This document shows positions 34,545-45,336 of a DNA stretch of 64,000 nucleotides, in pieces. This DNA is from Haematobia irritans (Eukaryota; Arthropoda; Insecta; Diptera; Muscidae): assembly GCF_050003625.1 (NCBI RefSeq), contig NC_134397.1:276018070-276082069 (forward strand). Reading direction: 5' to 3'. The notes beneath the pieces are model-generated. The model worked only from the letters and a program-made list of their open reading frames with translations, was not told the origin of the DNA and did no database searches. Every line of letters begins with the position of its first letter. Positions within the stretch are counted from its first letter, which is position 1. The position numbers were made by a program, and so were the translations under genes.

Positions 34545-35040
34545 CACAGAAAAAATATCACCTAAATATTCTCAATGAAAAAGTTAATTGAAAACGTAAT
34601 CAATTAAAGAAATAACTGATTAGAGGTCTACCCGTGAGTAATATTTTACTCATGCTCACGCACACTCTAAACGGAAAAATCTTATTCAGTTTGGTTGGCC
34701 ACACGCTTACTAACGAAAAAAGATTTTACTCACGCACGAAACTGTTGTGAATCATGAATAATTTTATGAGTAATTTACCTTAGCGAAGTGTTTGAAAACA
34801 TCAGCATGATTAAAATTGAGAGCGTTATTAAACTCTTAACATCTCAGGTGTCACAAAAATTGTAATTGAACTCAACTTGTAAGCGTTTTATGCCTGTTGG
34901 CCGTATTATTTTCGTGAGCACGAACATTTTCATGAGTCACGACAATTTTGTGTCACGTGCACACCTCTAAAACTGATACAATAAACTTTTGTCAATTAAA
35001 AATTATTGAAAATTTGAATGACTCAAATCCAAAACAAAAT
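34545..35040 (+). mobile_element. MITE-I interrupted by an hAT-like MITE
   Basis: It starts CACAGAAAAAATATCACC after TA (34543-34544), the same end as the copy at 63432. The interior continues on the far side of the nested element (ACTGATACAATAAACTTTTG). The right end is lost before the mariner at 35056. Confidence 0.65.
34621..34969. mobile_element. hAT-like MITE, 349 bp
   Basis: The ends are TAGAGGTCTACCCGTGAGT and the complement of TAGAGGTGTGCACGTGAC. TAACTGAT before and AAACTGAT after form a 7/8 direct repeat, the 8-bp duplication usual for hAT. The interior holds repeated ACTCACGC/CGTGAG words. A second, truncated copy starts at 49113. Confidence 0.75.
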
Positions 35041-35234
35041 AAAACCATCATTATACAAGGGCAGTTCGGAAACTTCTTAGCGTAGCACAAAAAGCGCGGT
35101 ATAAACAGAAAAAAGTTAAGTGTTTTGGAAACTTCCATCTCTGTTATGAACACATCTTAAATTTTGTTTCGATTTGGCAACTCCTTCATATAGAAACAGG
35201 TGTTCAAAAAAGACGCATCCGCAATTTTTTTACA

Positions 35235-36372
35235 ATGGAAAAATTAGAAATGTGTGTTGTCATTAAATATTTACGTAAAAAAGGTTTATCGGGACAAGAA
35301 ATTCATAATGATATGGTGAATGTGTTAGGTGAAAGTGCTCCTTCATATGCAACAGTAAAAAATTGGGTTGCTGAATTTCAACGTGGTCGTACAAGCATTG
35401 AAGATGAACCACCTAGTGGACGTCCAAAAACAGCAACAATAACAGAAATTGTAGCCAAAGTGCATGATATGGTATTAAATGATCGACGAATAAAAGTGCG
35501 TGAAATTGCTAATATCGTGAGCATCTCTAATGATGGAGTCCATTTAATTTTGCATGAAGAACTACATATGAAAAAGCTTTCTGCAAGATGGGTGCCGCAT
35601 TTGTTAACAGTCGATCAAAAACGCATAGGAATGAACATTTCTCAAGCTTGTTTGGATCGTTTTAAGCGAAATAAAATGGATTTTAAGCGTCGTTTCATAA
35701 CTGTTGATGAGACATGGATCCACCATTATACCCCAGAGACAAAAGAACAATCCAAACAATGGACTGAAGCTGGAGGAAGTGCCTCAAGGTTAGGTTAGGT
35801 TAGGTGGCAGCCTGATGTATCAGGCTCACTTAGACTATTCAGTCCATTGCGATACCACATTAGTGCCCCAAAGAAGGCAACAACAATTAAATCGGCTGGT
35901 CAGGTTATGGCAATGGTTTTTTTAGACTTTAAAGGTATTTTATTGATTGACTATCTGCAAAAGGGTAAAACAATAAATTCAGAGTACTATTGCAACCTTT
36001 TGGATCAATAAAATGTACAAATTCGAGAAAAACGAACTGGGTTGTAATACAAAAAAAAAAATAATTTTTTATCAAGACAACACACCAGCGCACAAGAGTG
36101 TTTTAACAATGGCTAAAATCATCGAATTAAAGTACGAGTTTCTTGACCACCCACCTTATTCTCCTGATTTAGCTCCCAGTGACTTTTACTTGTTCCCAAA
36201 ACTAAAAATAAATCCTTGCTGGCAAGCGTTTTACCTCAAATGAAGATGCAATTACTGTTGTAAACCACTATTTTGAAGACCTTGAGGAAAACCATTTTAA
36301 TCAAGGGATAGAATTGCTAGAAAAGCGTTGGACTAAGTGTATTGAAGTTTCAGGAGATTATATTGAAAAATA
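35235..36372 (+). pseudogene. Mariner transposase, disrupted
   Basis: From the ATG at 35235 an open frame of 187 codons covers the paired helix-turn-helix DNA-binding domain (GLSGQEIHNDM...SYATVKNWVAEFQRG), the linker GRPKT, WVPHLL, and the first catalytic Asp in VDETWIHHY. A SINE fragment then breaks it. The remainder continues with VFLDFKG, then stops at 36009 and 36045 and a frameshift in an A run near 36050. YQDNTPAHKS and YSPDLAPSD keep the second and third Asp with the mariner D34D spacing. A further shift occurs before the C-terminus, which ends ...WTKCIEVSGDYIEK at 36372. Damage is light, so the copy is fairly recent but dead. Confidence 0.9.
35790..35861 (-). mobile_element. SINE tail fragment inside the mariner gene
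   Basis: GGTTAGGTTAGGTTAGG is followed by TGGCAGCCTGATGTATCAGG and GACTATTCAGTCCATTGC, the last 70 or so bases of the SINE, inverted. AGTGCCTCAAGG before and AGTGCCCCAAAG after are a target duplication of about 12 bp, so it inserted already truncated, by target-primed reverse transcription. Confidence 0.85.
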
Positions 36373-36520
36373 AAAATATTTTTTAAAAACTAACTATTCT
36401 CTTTCATTGATAGGCTAAGAAGTTTCCGAACCGCCCTCGTAATTCCAAATCAAACAAGAAAATTATTTCATATTAAGGTAAAATAATTACAATATAAATA
36501 AATAATAATAATAATAATAT

Positions 36521-37664
36521 CCCAGCAAAAAAATTGAAAGTTGTTCCACAAACATTTCTTTTAAAGCTCATCCCAGAATCCCCCATCGAGATTTTCCAAC
36601 TTCCGATGCAGTCCTTTTGGACAAGTCCACAATTTCCACATTTCTTCTAAAGAGCATCGTGGGATCCCCCAATGATTTTTTCCACTTCCGATGCAGTCCT
36701 TTTGGACAAGTACACAAAGATTTCTTCTAAAGCGCATCTTGGGATCCCCCAATGATTTTTTTCTACTTCCGATGCAGTCTTTGTGGACAAGTATTAGAAA
36801 GGACGCAATCAGGCTATATTAAGTGCCAATTTTGGACAATTAAATTTTACAAAATAATAGAAAAATAATAAAAAAAAAAATAAAAAAAATAGAAAATTAA
36901 TAAAAAAGTGAAAAAATAATAATAAAAAATAAATTTCATACCTGCTGGGATTTCAACCTGTGCCAGGTTCGCTTCCATGGAAGTTCTTCTGAGAAGGTTT
37001 TGCAAATTACGAGAATTTTTAATTTTTTTTGTTGATTTTTAATAGAAAAAATGTATTTATACGAAAATATATGCCGAAAATAAAAAATAAAAACGATGCA
37101 TACCATAAAAAAATATTTTTTTAGAAAAATATTTTATAAAAAAATTGTCGCTGGTGAGATTTGAACCTGCGTTTCTTATATTTTCGTTCATACTAATAAA
37201 GAACATCTCGAGAAGCAATTAGAATGTTATTCCTTGGTGTCGTATTACGATCATATCACAAACATTTGAATTGACCTTTCGACGCTTTATGTTCAATGAC
37301 GTTTGTGGCTGAGTGTGCTATGGCGTTCTGTTATGGTGCCAGCAAACCCAGGTTCAATCCCTGGTCGAAGCGAAAAAGTTTTTCAAATTGTAAAAATTAG
37401 ATAATAGGAAAAAAATAGTGTAATAAAACATATGGATGAAAAAAAAGTGAAATTGGTTGAAAAAATTTTTTTTTTCGTTTTTTTAAATTTCTTCATTCAA
37501 ATTAACTTCCAGGGCACAACTTGTAAAGCAATGCAAAGAATCCAAAAAGGGAGTACTTCCGTCCTATGATGTAAAATTCATTGTAGATGATCCAAGTTTG
37601 CACTACTTTCGGATCACAGATTGGGGATCCAAACTACTTTTTTCGAAGCTCTTTTTTTGCTAAG
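36521..37664 (+). mobile_element. M2, uninterrupted copy of composite element M
   Basis: The ends are CCCAGCAAAAAAATTG and CTTTTTTTGCTAAG. It has three or four repeats of GCATCGTGGGATCCCCCAAT type near the left end, an A-rich centre, two minus-strand T-arm-like motifs (about 36952-36974 and 37147-37166) and a plus-strand tRNA-like segment at 37303-37373. It serves as the empty site for HINE-B2 and N2 in M1. No protein is encoded. Confidence 0.7.
37303..37373 (+). repeat. tRNA-like segment in M2 (A box, T arm)
   Basis: TGGCTGAGTGT resembles an A box. CCAGGTTCAATCCCTGG forms a perfect 5-bp T stem around the seven-base loop TTCAATC, with B box GGTTCAATCC. No acceptor stem pairs, so it is a relic and not a tRNA gene. 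M1 lacks 12 bases spanning this B box. Confidence 0.65.
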
Positions 37665-37689
37665 ATATAAAATAAATGACTGTGTCAAC

Positions 37690-37903
37690 TAAAAATTAGT
37701 TTTAGAGTTTTGCCCCCAAAATCAATTAAATTTTTAATTGAACCGATTAAAATTGATAAAGAATGCAAAAAAAACTTAATTAATTGTTTAATCAAGAATA
37801 TTTTCTTTATTCTGTGAGTTAAGCCATCATTTTCGTTATTGAAGCAATTTGATTGCATTAATTAATTTCGTGATTGATTCGGGCAAAAAGTATTTATTTA
37901 GCA
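37690..37903 (+). mobile_element. MITE-I fragment
   Basis: AAAATCAATTAAATTTTTAATTG, TTAATCAAGAATATTTTCTT and AATTTCGTGATTGATTCGGG match MITE-I. Ends are worn. Confidence 0.5.
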
Positions 37904-37925
37904 TATACCATTTATGTTTTCATAA

Positions 37926-38010
37926 AGAGAGAAGTTCACCAATGTGGTATCACAATGGACTGAATAGTCTAAGTGAGCCTGATACATCGGGCTGCCACAT
38001 AACCTAACCT
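37926..38010 (+). mobile_element. SINE 3' fragment
   Basis: GAGAGAAGTTCACCAATGTG, TAGTCTAAGTGAGCCTGATA and the tail AACCTAACCT mark the last 85 bases of the SINE, plus orientation. Confidence 0.8.
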
Positions 38011-38084
38011 ATATTTTCATTCATATTGAACATTGGTATGATTCGAAGACATAGTTTCCTCTCCAAAGACGAGAGCTCAATGAT

Positions 38085-38221
38085 CTCACTTTTATAGCCG
38101 GCTCTCAAAGGATTTTCAAATCACTTAGAGAAATGTCAGCAGCATTATTGAGAGCGGATAATCCACCAATGACACTTTGCATGAAGGCGGGCCTGCTATC
38201 CATTGCACCCCAGTGGCCCCT
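38085..38221 (-). mobile_element. Old SINE 5' portion, inverted
   Basis: Read on the minus strand it begins GGGGCCACTGGGGTGCAATG with GGATAGCAGGCCCGCCTTCA, then GGTGGATTATCCGCTCTCAA and CTATAAAAG. It is strongly diverged and has lost the B-box part. Confidence 0.65.
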
Positions 38222-39075
38222 AAGCTAATTCTTTAAAACAAACGGCAATATGCAAATCAATGTAAAATAGCATGTGTTTGGAACACATGCTACACACTAT
38301 GGGTGTTATAACCGCTATTATTGTTACCACAGTTTTATTTTGTTGTTGTTATTGCTATAGCCATAGCTATTCCTATTTATGTTATTGTTTTGTACACATA
38401 TTTATTAATGTTTATATTTTGATTTTCAGTTCAAATTTACTTTTCCTGCCACCCTTCTCCAAGCCTCTTCTTATTGAACAACGTGTGAAAAAGGGAGGGG
38501 GTGGTGACTGGTAACCCTCTTAGCAGCCCACTACACCAATCAGCCGATGATGACGATGTTGATTTTCCTCTATTTGTAAATAAATGTGTATGGTTCCTTA
38601 CACTACAATGAAGCGTACAAAGTATGAGAGTACAAGTAACGAAGGCGTTCGTTGTGTGTGAGTGCAAGTGAGTATTGGCATTACTATTATTATTATTAGC
38701 CAGACAAACAAATTGGTAAATAATAAATATTTTCCTGTTAAATATTGTTAGTATTACGACGAATGGGTTTGATTTGAGCAACGACTTTCGATAACACCCC
38801 GTGTCTATTGTTTTTCCCTTGAAAACGTTGCCATTGCACCTTTCGTTTATACTTCAAGCCATTGAGTTTTCCCAATTGTTTAGAATTCTAATATTGTTAA
38901 CAATACAAAGAATAGCGAAATCATATAATTGCACTCATATCTCAATCCGATTTGCTTAGTAACAAATCAAGCCATTTTTTTATTTAATACAATACATATT
39001 TACAAGTAAATATGGATGATTTTATTACGAAGCTAATATATGTGTGTGGAAGGGGAATTAAACCAATGCCTCGCA
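38222..39075. other. Non-coding, probably unique
   Basis: A small perfect hairpin, TAGCATGTGTT with loop TGG, lies at 38268-38292. TTG/TTA simple sequence follows near 38340-38400. No gene recognised. Confidence 0.4.
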
Positions 39076-39396
39076 GGGATGGACGTTTTATAAAATATTG
39101 ACACCCACAAAAAAGTTACTGTTCATACCAGTGAGTATTTAATGTCAGAATTGATAACTAAGGTCCTCTAAGAGAAAAAGTCTTGATGCTAAAATTAGCT
39201 TATTTTATTGCAAAACTGTTTGTTTATTTTTAAAATGAAATGTTCTTTATTCCAAGGGTGCATCACAAATTTAGTGAACTAAACGTGGATGTAATGACCG
39301 TAAAAATAATTTTTATGCTAACTAAAGTACATGCAGATAACCTCAAATCTCCTTTTCATGGTGAACATGGAGAGTTTTTATTGAACTTCTCTTCAA
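39076..39396 (+). repeat. Repeat Q, first copy
   Basis: TAATGTCAGAATTGATAACT, GATGCTAAAATTAGCTTATT, TTTGTTTATTTTTAAAATGA match 41067-41185 closely. Nature unknown. Confidence 0.55.
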
Positions 39397-39450
39397 CTTC
39401 TGCCCCGATTTCGGAAAGTATGTTTATACTTTCCGAAATCGGGGCAGAAG
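39397..39450. repeat. Perfect 25-bp hairpin, 4-nt loop
   Basis: The left arm (39397-39421, beginning CTTCTGCCCCGATTTCGG) is the exact reverse complement of 39426-39450, and the loop is GTTT. It directly abuts the left side of a MITE-I whose usual CACACAAA end is missing. Confidence 0.92.
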
Positions 39451-39709
39451 AAAATTTAACGAAATTTTTTCCAATTAAAGTCTTAATTCTGTTTTAAAAA
39501 ATATTCAATTAAGAATTTAATTGATTCAACAATCAATGACAAAAATTAATAGTATCAATTAATTTTTTAATTGGATCCATTAACTTTTTAATTGACTTTC
39601 GACTAATTTTTTTAATTGATATTAACATTTCTGTGATTGAAGACATTTCAATTAAAAATTAATAGGATCAATTAATTTCATGATTGAATCAGAAAACAAA
39701 TTTTTGGTG
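39451..39709 (+). mobile_element. MITE-I, left end replaced by hairpin
   Basis: The interior is as in I1 (TTAACGAAATTTTTTCCAAT, AATTAATAGTATCAATTAAT, GAAGACATTTCAATTAAAAA) and the right end is AATTTTTGGTG before TA. The first 10-15 bases are absent. Confidence 0.7.
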
Positions 39710-39711
39710 TA

Positions 39712-40189
39712 GGATACATAATTTCCGAGAAAATAACATGGTCACGACAAACAGTTAGAAATTCTTATAAACGCAATATATTTCTATTGGAGAGTAAGAG
39801 CAACATAAATTAAAAAAAATGAACGGATTCTAGGTCAAGAGCCTAATCATATTTCTCGAAAAGTCTTTCTAAAGAAATAATGAATGTATGTTAACATATA
39901 TGTAATCGAATCTATGATATCGAGCTTCGAACAAAAAAATAAAATTTTGCTATAATATACTGCAACTATTTTTAAAAAATTTTTGAATTTTAAGCTTCTT
40001 TTTTGGTCGAAAAAGGGTTTAAATTAAGTAGATGGTGTAAAAGAACGAATAGTCCGATTTTAGTCAAATTAAATATTTTATGTAGGTATCGGCACTGGTC
40101 TTTGAATTAAAATAAAACAAAAAATAAATTTGAACAAATTAAAATAAAAATAGAATCTTGAATCAGTAACGTTATTTTCTGAGAAGTTT
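39712..40189. other. Non-coding, nothing recognised
   Basis: AT-rich, no ends, no frame of interest. Confidence 0.4.
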
Positions 40190-40703
40190 CCCAGCAAAAA
40201 AGAGCTTCCAAAAAAAGTACTTTGGATCCCCAATTTGTGATCAGGAAATAGTGCAAACTTATATGATCTCCAATGAATTTTACTTGGACTTGTCATAACA
40301 TAGGACGAAAGTACTTAATTTTTGGATCCTTTTGCATTGCTTTAGAAAGTGTGCCTTGGAAATTCATTTGGATGAAGAAATTAAAACAAAACTAAAAAAC
40401 AAATATACTTTTTATTTTTATTACACTTTTATATTCTTATTATCTAATTTTTACAAATTGAAAAACTTCTCAATTTTTTTAAATTGGATTTAGTATGTTT
40501 TTCGAACAAAATGAATAATTTGTACAATTTTATTAATTCTTACTCTGTTTTTACCTTATTTGAAACAAAAAATAAATCACCCATCAAACATATGAGTTAT
40601 AAAAACTTCCTCTGTAGTGAAAAAAAGAACATCTTAGGGAACACATTGTCGGAAGTGATTTTAAAATCGTGCCTTTAGAAGAATTTCCAAATTTTTTGCT
40701 GGG
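40190..40703 (-). mobile_element. N3 element
   Basis: The ends are CCCAGCAAAAAAGAGCTTCC and ATTTTTTGCTGGG. The interior relates to N2/N4 and to the ends of M (GGATCCCCAATTTGTGATC, GGACTTGTCATAACATAGGA, TTGGATTTAGTATG). No matching target duplication, so a flank is altered. 514 bp. Confidence 0.65.
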
Positions 40704-40954
40704 ATATAAAATTACAAGCCTTCATTATGCCGTGAAGATGGCCAAAAGGGAAAGAAGAGAAAATTTTACATGTTTTACAAACTTTTGCAAAAATAACATT
40801 ACTTTTTCAAAATTAACAAAATTGTATGGTTTGAGCTGAAAGCTAAATTTAGCACCAAATTTAGGGCCCTGTCAGTAGGGTTCGGTCCACATACGGTCAT
40901 AAAATTTGGCCCACTACTTGGTCAATATTTCGGCTCTAACCTTAAAAATAAAAA

Positions 40955-41280
40955 TTTCAAAGAGTGATCTATAACAATTCCCAAATGATGGACATTTTGC
41001 TGTTTGTCTTATCTCACCCTTTTATGCAGTCAGGGCCGTTTTATAAACTATTGCACATTGACACATTAATGTCAGAATTGATAACTAAGGTTCCTTATAG
41101 AAAAGTCCTGATGCTAAAATTAGCTTATTTTTATTGCAAAACTTTTTGTTTATTTTTAAAATGAAATTTTCTTTATTCCAAGTGTGCATTAAAACATTTC
41201 AAAAAGTGATCTGTAACAATTCCCAAATGATGGACATTTTGCTCTTTGTGTTATGTCACCCTTTTATGCAATCAGATATT
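40955..41280 (+). repeat. Repeat Q, second copy, with direct duplication
   Basis: A segment of about 90 bp (GTGATCTATAACAATTCCCA, AATGATGGACATTTTGCTG) occurs at about 40960-41035 and again at 41194-41272. The Q sequence shared with 39.1 kb lies between. Short frames reading NNSQMMDILLFVL are chance results of the duplication. Confidence 0.6.
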
Positions 41281-43418
41281 TTTGATCCCTTTGTATGGGA
41301 GGTAATTGAAGGAGTGATCCGATCGGAACCAAACGGGGTGTTGTTGAATCCCAAACAATAAACCAAAACCCCTCAGAAAGCAAATCACCTACCATTTTTC
41401 AAAGTATGATCTCGATCTAATGTCTTGTAAATAGCAAGTAAATCATGGACGACAGTTTTTTTTCTTATATGTACAAAAAAAAGAAGAAGGCGGATAAAAA
41501 GGCGGTCCTCTCCTTACCCAAATATCAGACAACCCTGCTTTAAACTACGACTTCCTTCCGAAACAAATCAGTAAGGATGCATTTAACACCCAATTTTCTT
41601 TTGAATTTGATTGTTGAGTACATTAATCTAGAAAACAAATATGAATTCCATTATTCCATTTATTTTCCATCATATGATAACAAAAGTACGTTAAAATTGT
41701 GTTTATCGCAACTTCAACTTCAAATATAAATTATGACATTTTGAAACAATTGACTTCAATTTGCAATGGACAAAACATATGGAAAGATTAACATAAGTAT
41801 TAAACGTATAATACCCATAGTAATGGTGAAAGATATGGGAAATATTTTCACCATTGCATTTTCATTATTGCCCATTTATAGGTAAAAATCTGATAGTTGC
41901 AGAAATTTCATATTATTAAAATACTAATTATGTATGAACAAAAAAAAACAAAACGAGTGTCTTATCACATCAGATAGCATTCGCAACACAGACTACTTTA
42001 GCAAATGAATTTAACTTAAACTTTAATTAATAATACCCATACCCACAACTGCTCCTCACTTTCAGTATCTAGTGATAACACTCACCCACTAGGGGTAGGG
42101 GAAAAATAAAATGGAGACTCTACAAATAATTGTCATAAAACTTAAGTGATTCATTTTCTATAAAATTTATGGTACACTCAAGTCAAGAACTCGCACACAC
42201 ACACACACACGAATTTCCAACATGCCTTAACGGGTTGGTATCGTGGCATAGTGGACTCATAAAGTGATTATAATAAGGCTATGGATGATGGTCGAGGGGA
42301 ATTGATTAAGAAATGAGAGAAAACTTGCGTCTAGAGGTTCAGAGCTTATGGTCTAAAATGTAGCCGATGCTGCCGCTGCAGTTGCTGATGATGCTGAATC
42401 ATTAATTTAATCTAAAACTTTATGTTTAAGTTTGGTTTATTGGAGCAACGCCAAATGCATCTGGGCCATACACAATGGCCAAGAATGCAGCACAGCAGGC
42501 AAGAGAGTTAGCAGAATGGAATGGTTGGTTGAATGAATGGCTGGCTGACTGACTGACTGGCTGGCTGGCTCATAGTCTTGTGTGTTTGGCTTAAGACTAT
42601 TACCACCAACAATGAACGATCCAACATTATATTATACAAAATATTCTGCAAATTTATGTTGGTTGCTTTGTGTTTGTAACCCGTACAACATGTACTTGGT
42701 TGGTGTGTATGTGTGTATGTGTAAGTATATGAATTAAATACAAAGCTCCGTTCATAGGCGTCGTTTGTTGTAGAGTCAACCGAGCATTGAGCAGGAAACT
42801 GTTGAACAAATATTTTATGCAAATGCATACGACCACCACCACCACCACACATTGTACTTTACTGGAGGAAATGCTGGTAGTTGCTGCAGCTCTACAGCTT
42901 CCTATGTAATGCCTGCAGTTGGGACATAGCTTCCATGCAATAGTTATATATTTTGTTGTATTGTAGCGGTTGCCGCACTTGCCATCACTACCATCACCAT
43001 CACTTGTACTTGCACTTGTACTACGTCTACAAATACATGCATGCTAACCATATTCTCAAATTCAAACACACAAGGACTCATATGCATTCCCGCATAAACT
43101 TAAACAGGCATATAAGTGATTTCACATCAACGAGGATGATGTTATGATCTACGGAAATGAGGATGAGTAAGAATTTATTTGGAAACATCTCAAATCTTCT
43201 AAAATCAAGAAAATAACTAAGAAGGTGAACGCTTCAGTACACTAAATCCCATTAACATTGTGTTATTTAAAACAAACGAAAAAAAAAAACTTGTTGGAAA
43301 GTTTTTAATTCATTAATAGTATGTTTTATTGTATTTGTAATATTATTGTATTGTTTCCATTTTCAGTACAAATCTCGTTTCTAAAACAAAGTTCTTGCTA
43401 TCAGTTTAGGGTTGTGCA
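41281..43418. other. Non-coding, probably unique; several microsatellites
   Basis: (CA)n at 42194-42211, GGCTGGCTGACTGACT-type tetranucleotides at 42520-42570, GTGTATGTGTGTATGTGT near 42704, (CCA)n at 42833-42847. No gene recognised. Confidence 0.45.
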
Positions 43419-43617
43419 CACAAAGAAAATTTCAGTAAAAATTGAGCCAACGAAAATTGTTCATTGATATAACGAAATATTTTCATTAATACAATGAAAA
43501 TATTCGTTATGTTAATTAACAGTTAATTAACAATTTCGATGTATTAGCGAATTTGCTTGATTGGCTCACTTACGTGTATAATGACACATTTCGTTAATAT
43601 TACAGAACTTTTCAGTG
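43419..43617. mobile_element. MITE-K, short foldback
   Basis: The ends are CACAAAGAAAATTTCAG and GAACTTTTCAGTG. Inside, TTGAGCCAACGAAAATTG and ATTGGCTCACTTAC, and AACGAAATATTTTCATT and ACAATGAAAATATTCG, give internal inverted repeats. TA follows the right end; the left flank is CA, so the duplication is not confirmed. 199 bp. Confidence 0.5.
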
Positions 43618-44300
43618 TACAAGATTATGCTGCGCCCCGCACACGTGTTCTTCGTACCGAACTCCCAAAAATACGTCAGTGGCATGATCAATTTCCACCG
43701 ATTTACATATTCCTCAGTAACATGTTACTTCAATGAAAATATTATCATTCCTAAATTTCCATATATACCTCGTTTATGTATTCACAATAATGCATATTTC
43801 CATCTGAGACTGTAAAATCGTTGGCGCTCAATGGTACTAGAATGAAAATTAATTTGTGTTTATAATAAAATATGTCGACGATATTTTATGCAAGGATTGC
43901 ATCTCCTCCCAATGCAGAATCAAAGGTGCAGTATTCATGTAATTGTGAATAGCTGGTATGACTATGTGTAGCCAAATCCTTAGAGGGCCTAGATAGAAAG
44001 TAGTTTCCATGACAACTGTCCTTAAATTGCATGTAGGCTTAATAAAATATTTTGTTGCTATATTTGATTGCATCAAATAATTATTTAAACTCAAAGACAT
44101 AAATAGGAATTTCTTGATTCAATATCAAAATTTCATAAGTCTGCCCTTACTTTCTGACATCCTTTTTTGTTATGGGGTCTGACCCACAATTATGATTATT
44201 ATTGCGGCTCACTAGAAGATTTGTTATATATCTATATTATTGATTTAGATTTAAAAGAGTAACTAAAGTTCCGCTGAAATCCATAAAAGAAAAAAAAAAA
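43618..44300. other. Non-coding, nothing recognised
   Basis: An 83-codon minus-strand frame (43849-44100) shows no motif I know. No element ends. Confidence 0.4.
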
Positions 44301-44500
44301 CAAGTGCGTAAAGTAGAAAGACGGGCGGGGCCGACTATATCATACCCTAAACCACACACTGTGAATTAGTAAACATAAGATTTGATTTGAGGTTTGGGAG
44401 ATGAACCGCATTTCTTTATTTATGAAAATTAAGGAGTACATGTTTATTGAAATTTTATCACAATCTGAACGGAAACGCCGTATATTAGGGGCTATACTTG
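44301..44500 (-). mobile_element. HINE-B-related fragment
   Basis: CAAGTGCGTAAAGTAG is followed by GGGCGGGGCCGACTATATCA and TACCCTAAACCACACACTG. This is a 3' end region with hairpin, cut off by the N4 insertion. Confidence 0.55.
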
Positions 44501-45074
44501 CCCAGCAAAAAAAGCGTCGCCAAAAAAGTAATGAAAATGTTCCTTTTGGATCCGGAAGTGGTGCAAAATTGACGCAGAAGCGATGAATTTAACATGGGCT
44601 TGTCATAGGACGGAAGTTCTTCATTTCAACAGCCGTTGCACTGAATTTGCATCACTTCTTTAGGTGTGATCCCAATTCAATGTTTTGGATGTAAATTAAA
44701 AAATTCTGTGATATTTTGTCCAATAAATAATTTTTATATTTTTTCATAATTTTTAATGGATTCTAACGCTTGTCGGAAACGTTTGACCTCAAATATTTTC
44801 AAAAATTCACAATATTTTCAGATTGGATTTAGCATTTTTTTCCAAAAAATTTAAATGATTTGTACCATTGGATGAATTCTTGCTCTGTTTGCAACCTATT
44901 TGAAACAAAAAAAGTTAAAATTACCCATTAAAAGTATGAAAAAAACATGTTATAAAAAATTGAATTAAAAGAACTTCCTGGGAAGTTAAAATAAAGAACA
45001 TCATTGGGAGTGCATCTTCGGGAAGTGCTTTTGAAGTTGTGCCTTTGGAAGAACTTCCAAATTTTTTTGCTGGG
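44501..45074 (+). mobile_element. N4 element, flanked by TG
   Basis: The ends are CCCAGCAAAAAAAGCGTCG and AAATTTTTTTGCTGGG, with TG on both sides. GGCTTGTCATAGGACGGAAG, TTCAACAGCCGTTGCACTGA and GTGCATCTTCGGGAAGTGC are family landmarks. 574 bp. Confidence 0.75.
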
Positions 45075-45090
45075 TGGTTTTACACCTACA

Positions 45091-45336
45091 GAGTTAGGTG
45101 AGGTTAGGTATAGTGGCAGCCCAATATATCAGGCTCATTACACTATTCAGACCAATCTTATACCAACGTAGTGACCTTATCACTGAGTGCTGCCCGATTC
45201 TATGTTAAGCTCAATAACAATGGACCTCCTTTTTAAAGCCGAGTCCGAACGGCGTTCCACATCGCAGTGAAACCACTTGGAGAAGCTTTGAAACACTCCG
45301 AAATGTCACCAGCACTAGTGAGGAGGGATATCCACC
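45091..45336 (-). mobile_element. SINE, 5'-truncated, inverted
   Basis: The tail GTTAGGTGAGGTTAGG lies at the left, then GGCAGCCCAATATATCAGG, CACTGAGTGCTGCCCGATTC, CGGCGTTCCACATCGCAGTG, down to CCACCTCTGAAAAAC. The tRNA-like head is missing. It has diverged in places, so it is older than the copy in the mariner. Confidence 0.8.

Larger units (their letters stand above)
35056..36439 (+). mobile_element. Complete mariner element with SINE insertion
   Basis: The ends are CAAGGGCAGTTCGGAAACTT and the complement of CGAGGGCGGTTCGGAAACTT, inverted repeats of about 27 bp, flanked by TA (35054-35055, 36440-36441). Length is 1384 bp, or about 1.3 kb without the SINE piece, normal for mariner. The single gene inside is inactive. 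Confidence 0.92.

Noticed and set aside
35788..35806. TTAGG repeats as a telomere patch
   Set aside because: Only three units, always joined to SINE 3' sequence. They are SINE tails.
42242..42262. TGGCATAGTGG, a perfect A-box match
   Set aside because: No B box follows at a plausible distance and no arm folds. A chance match.
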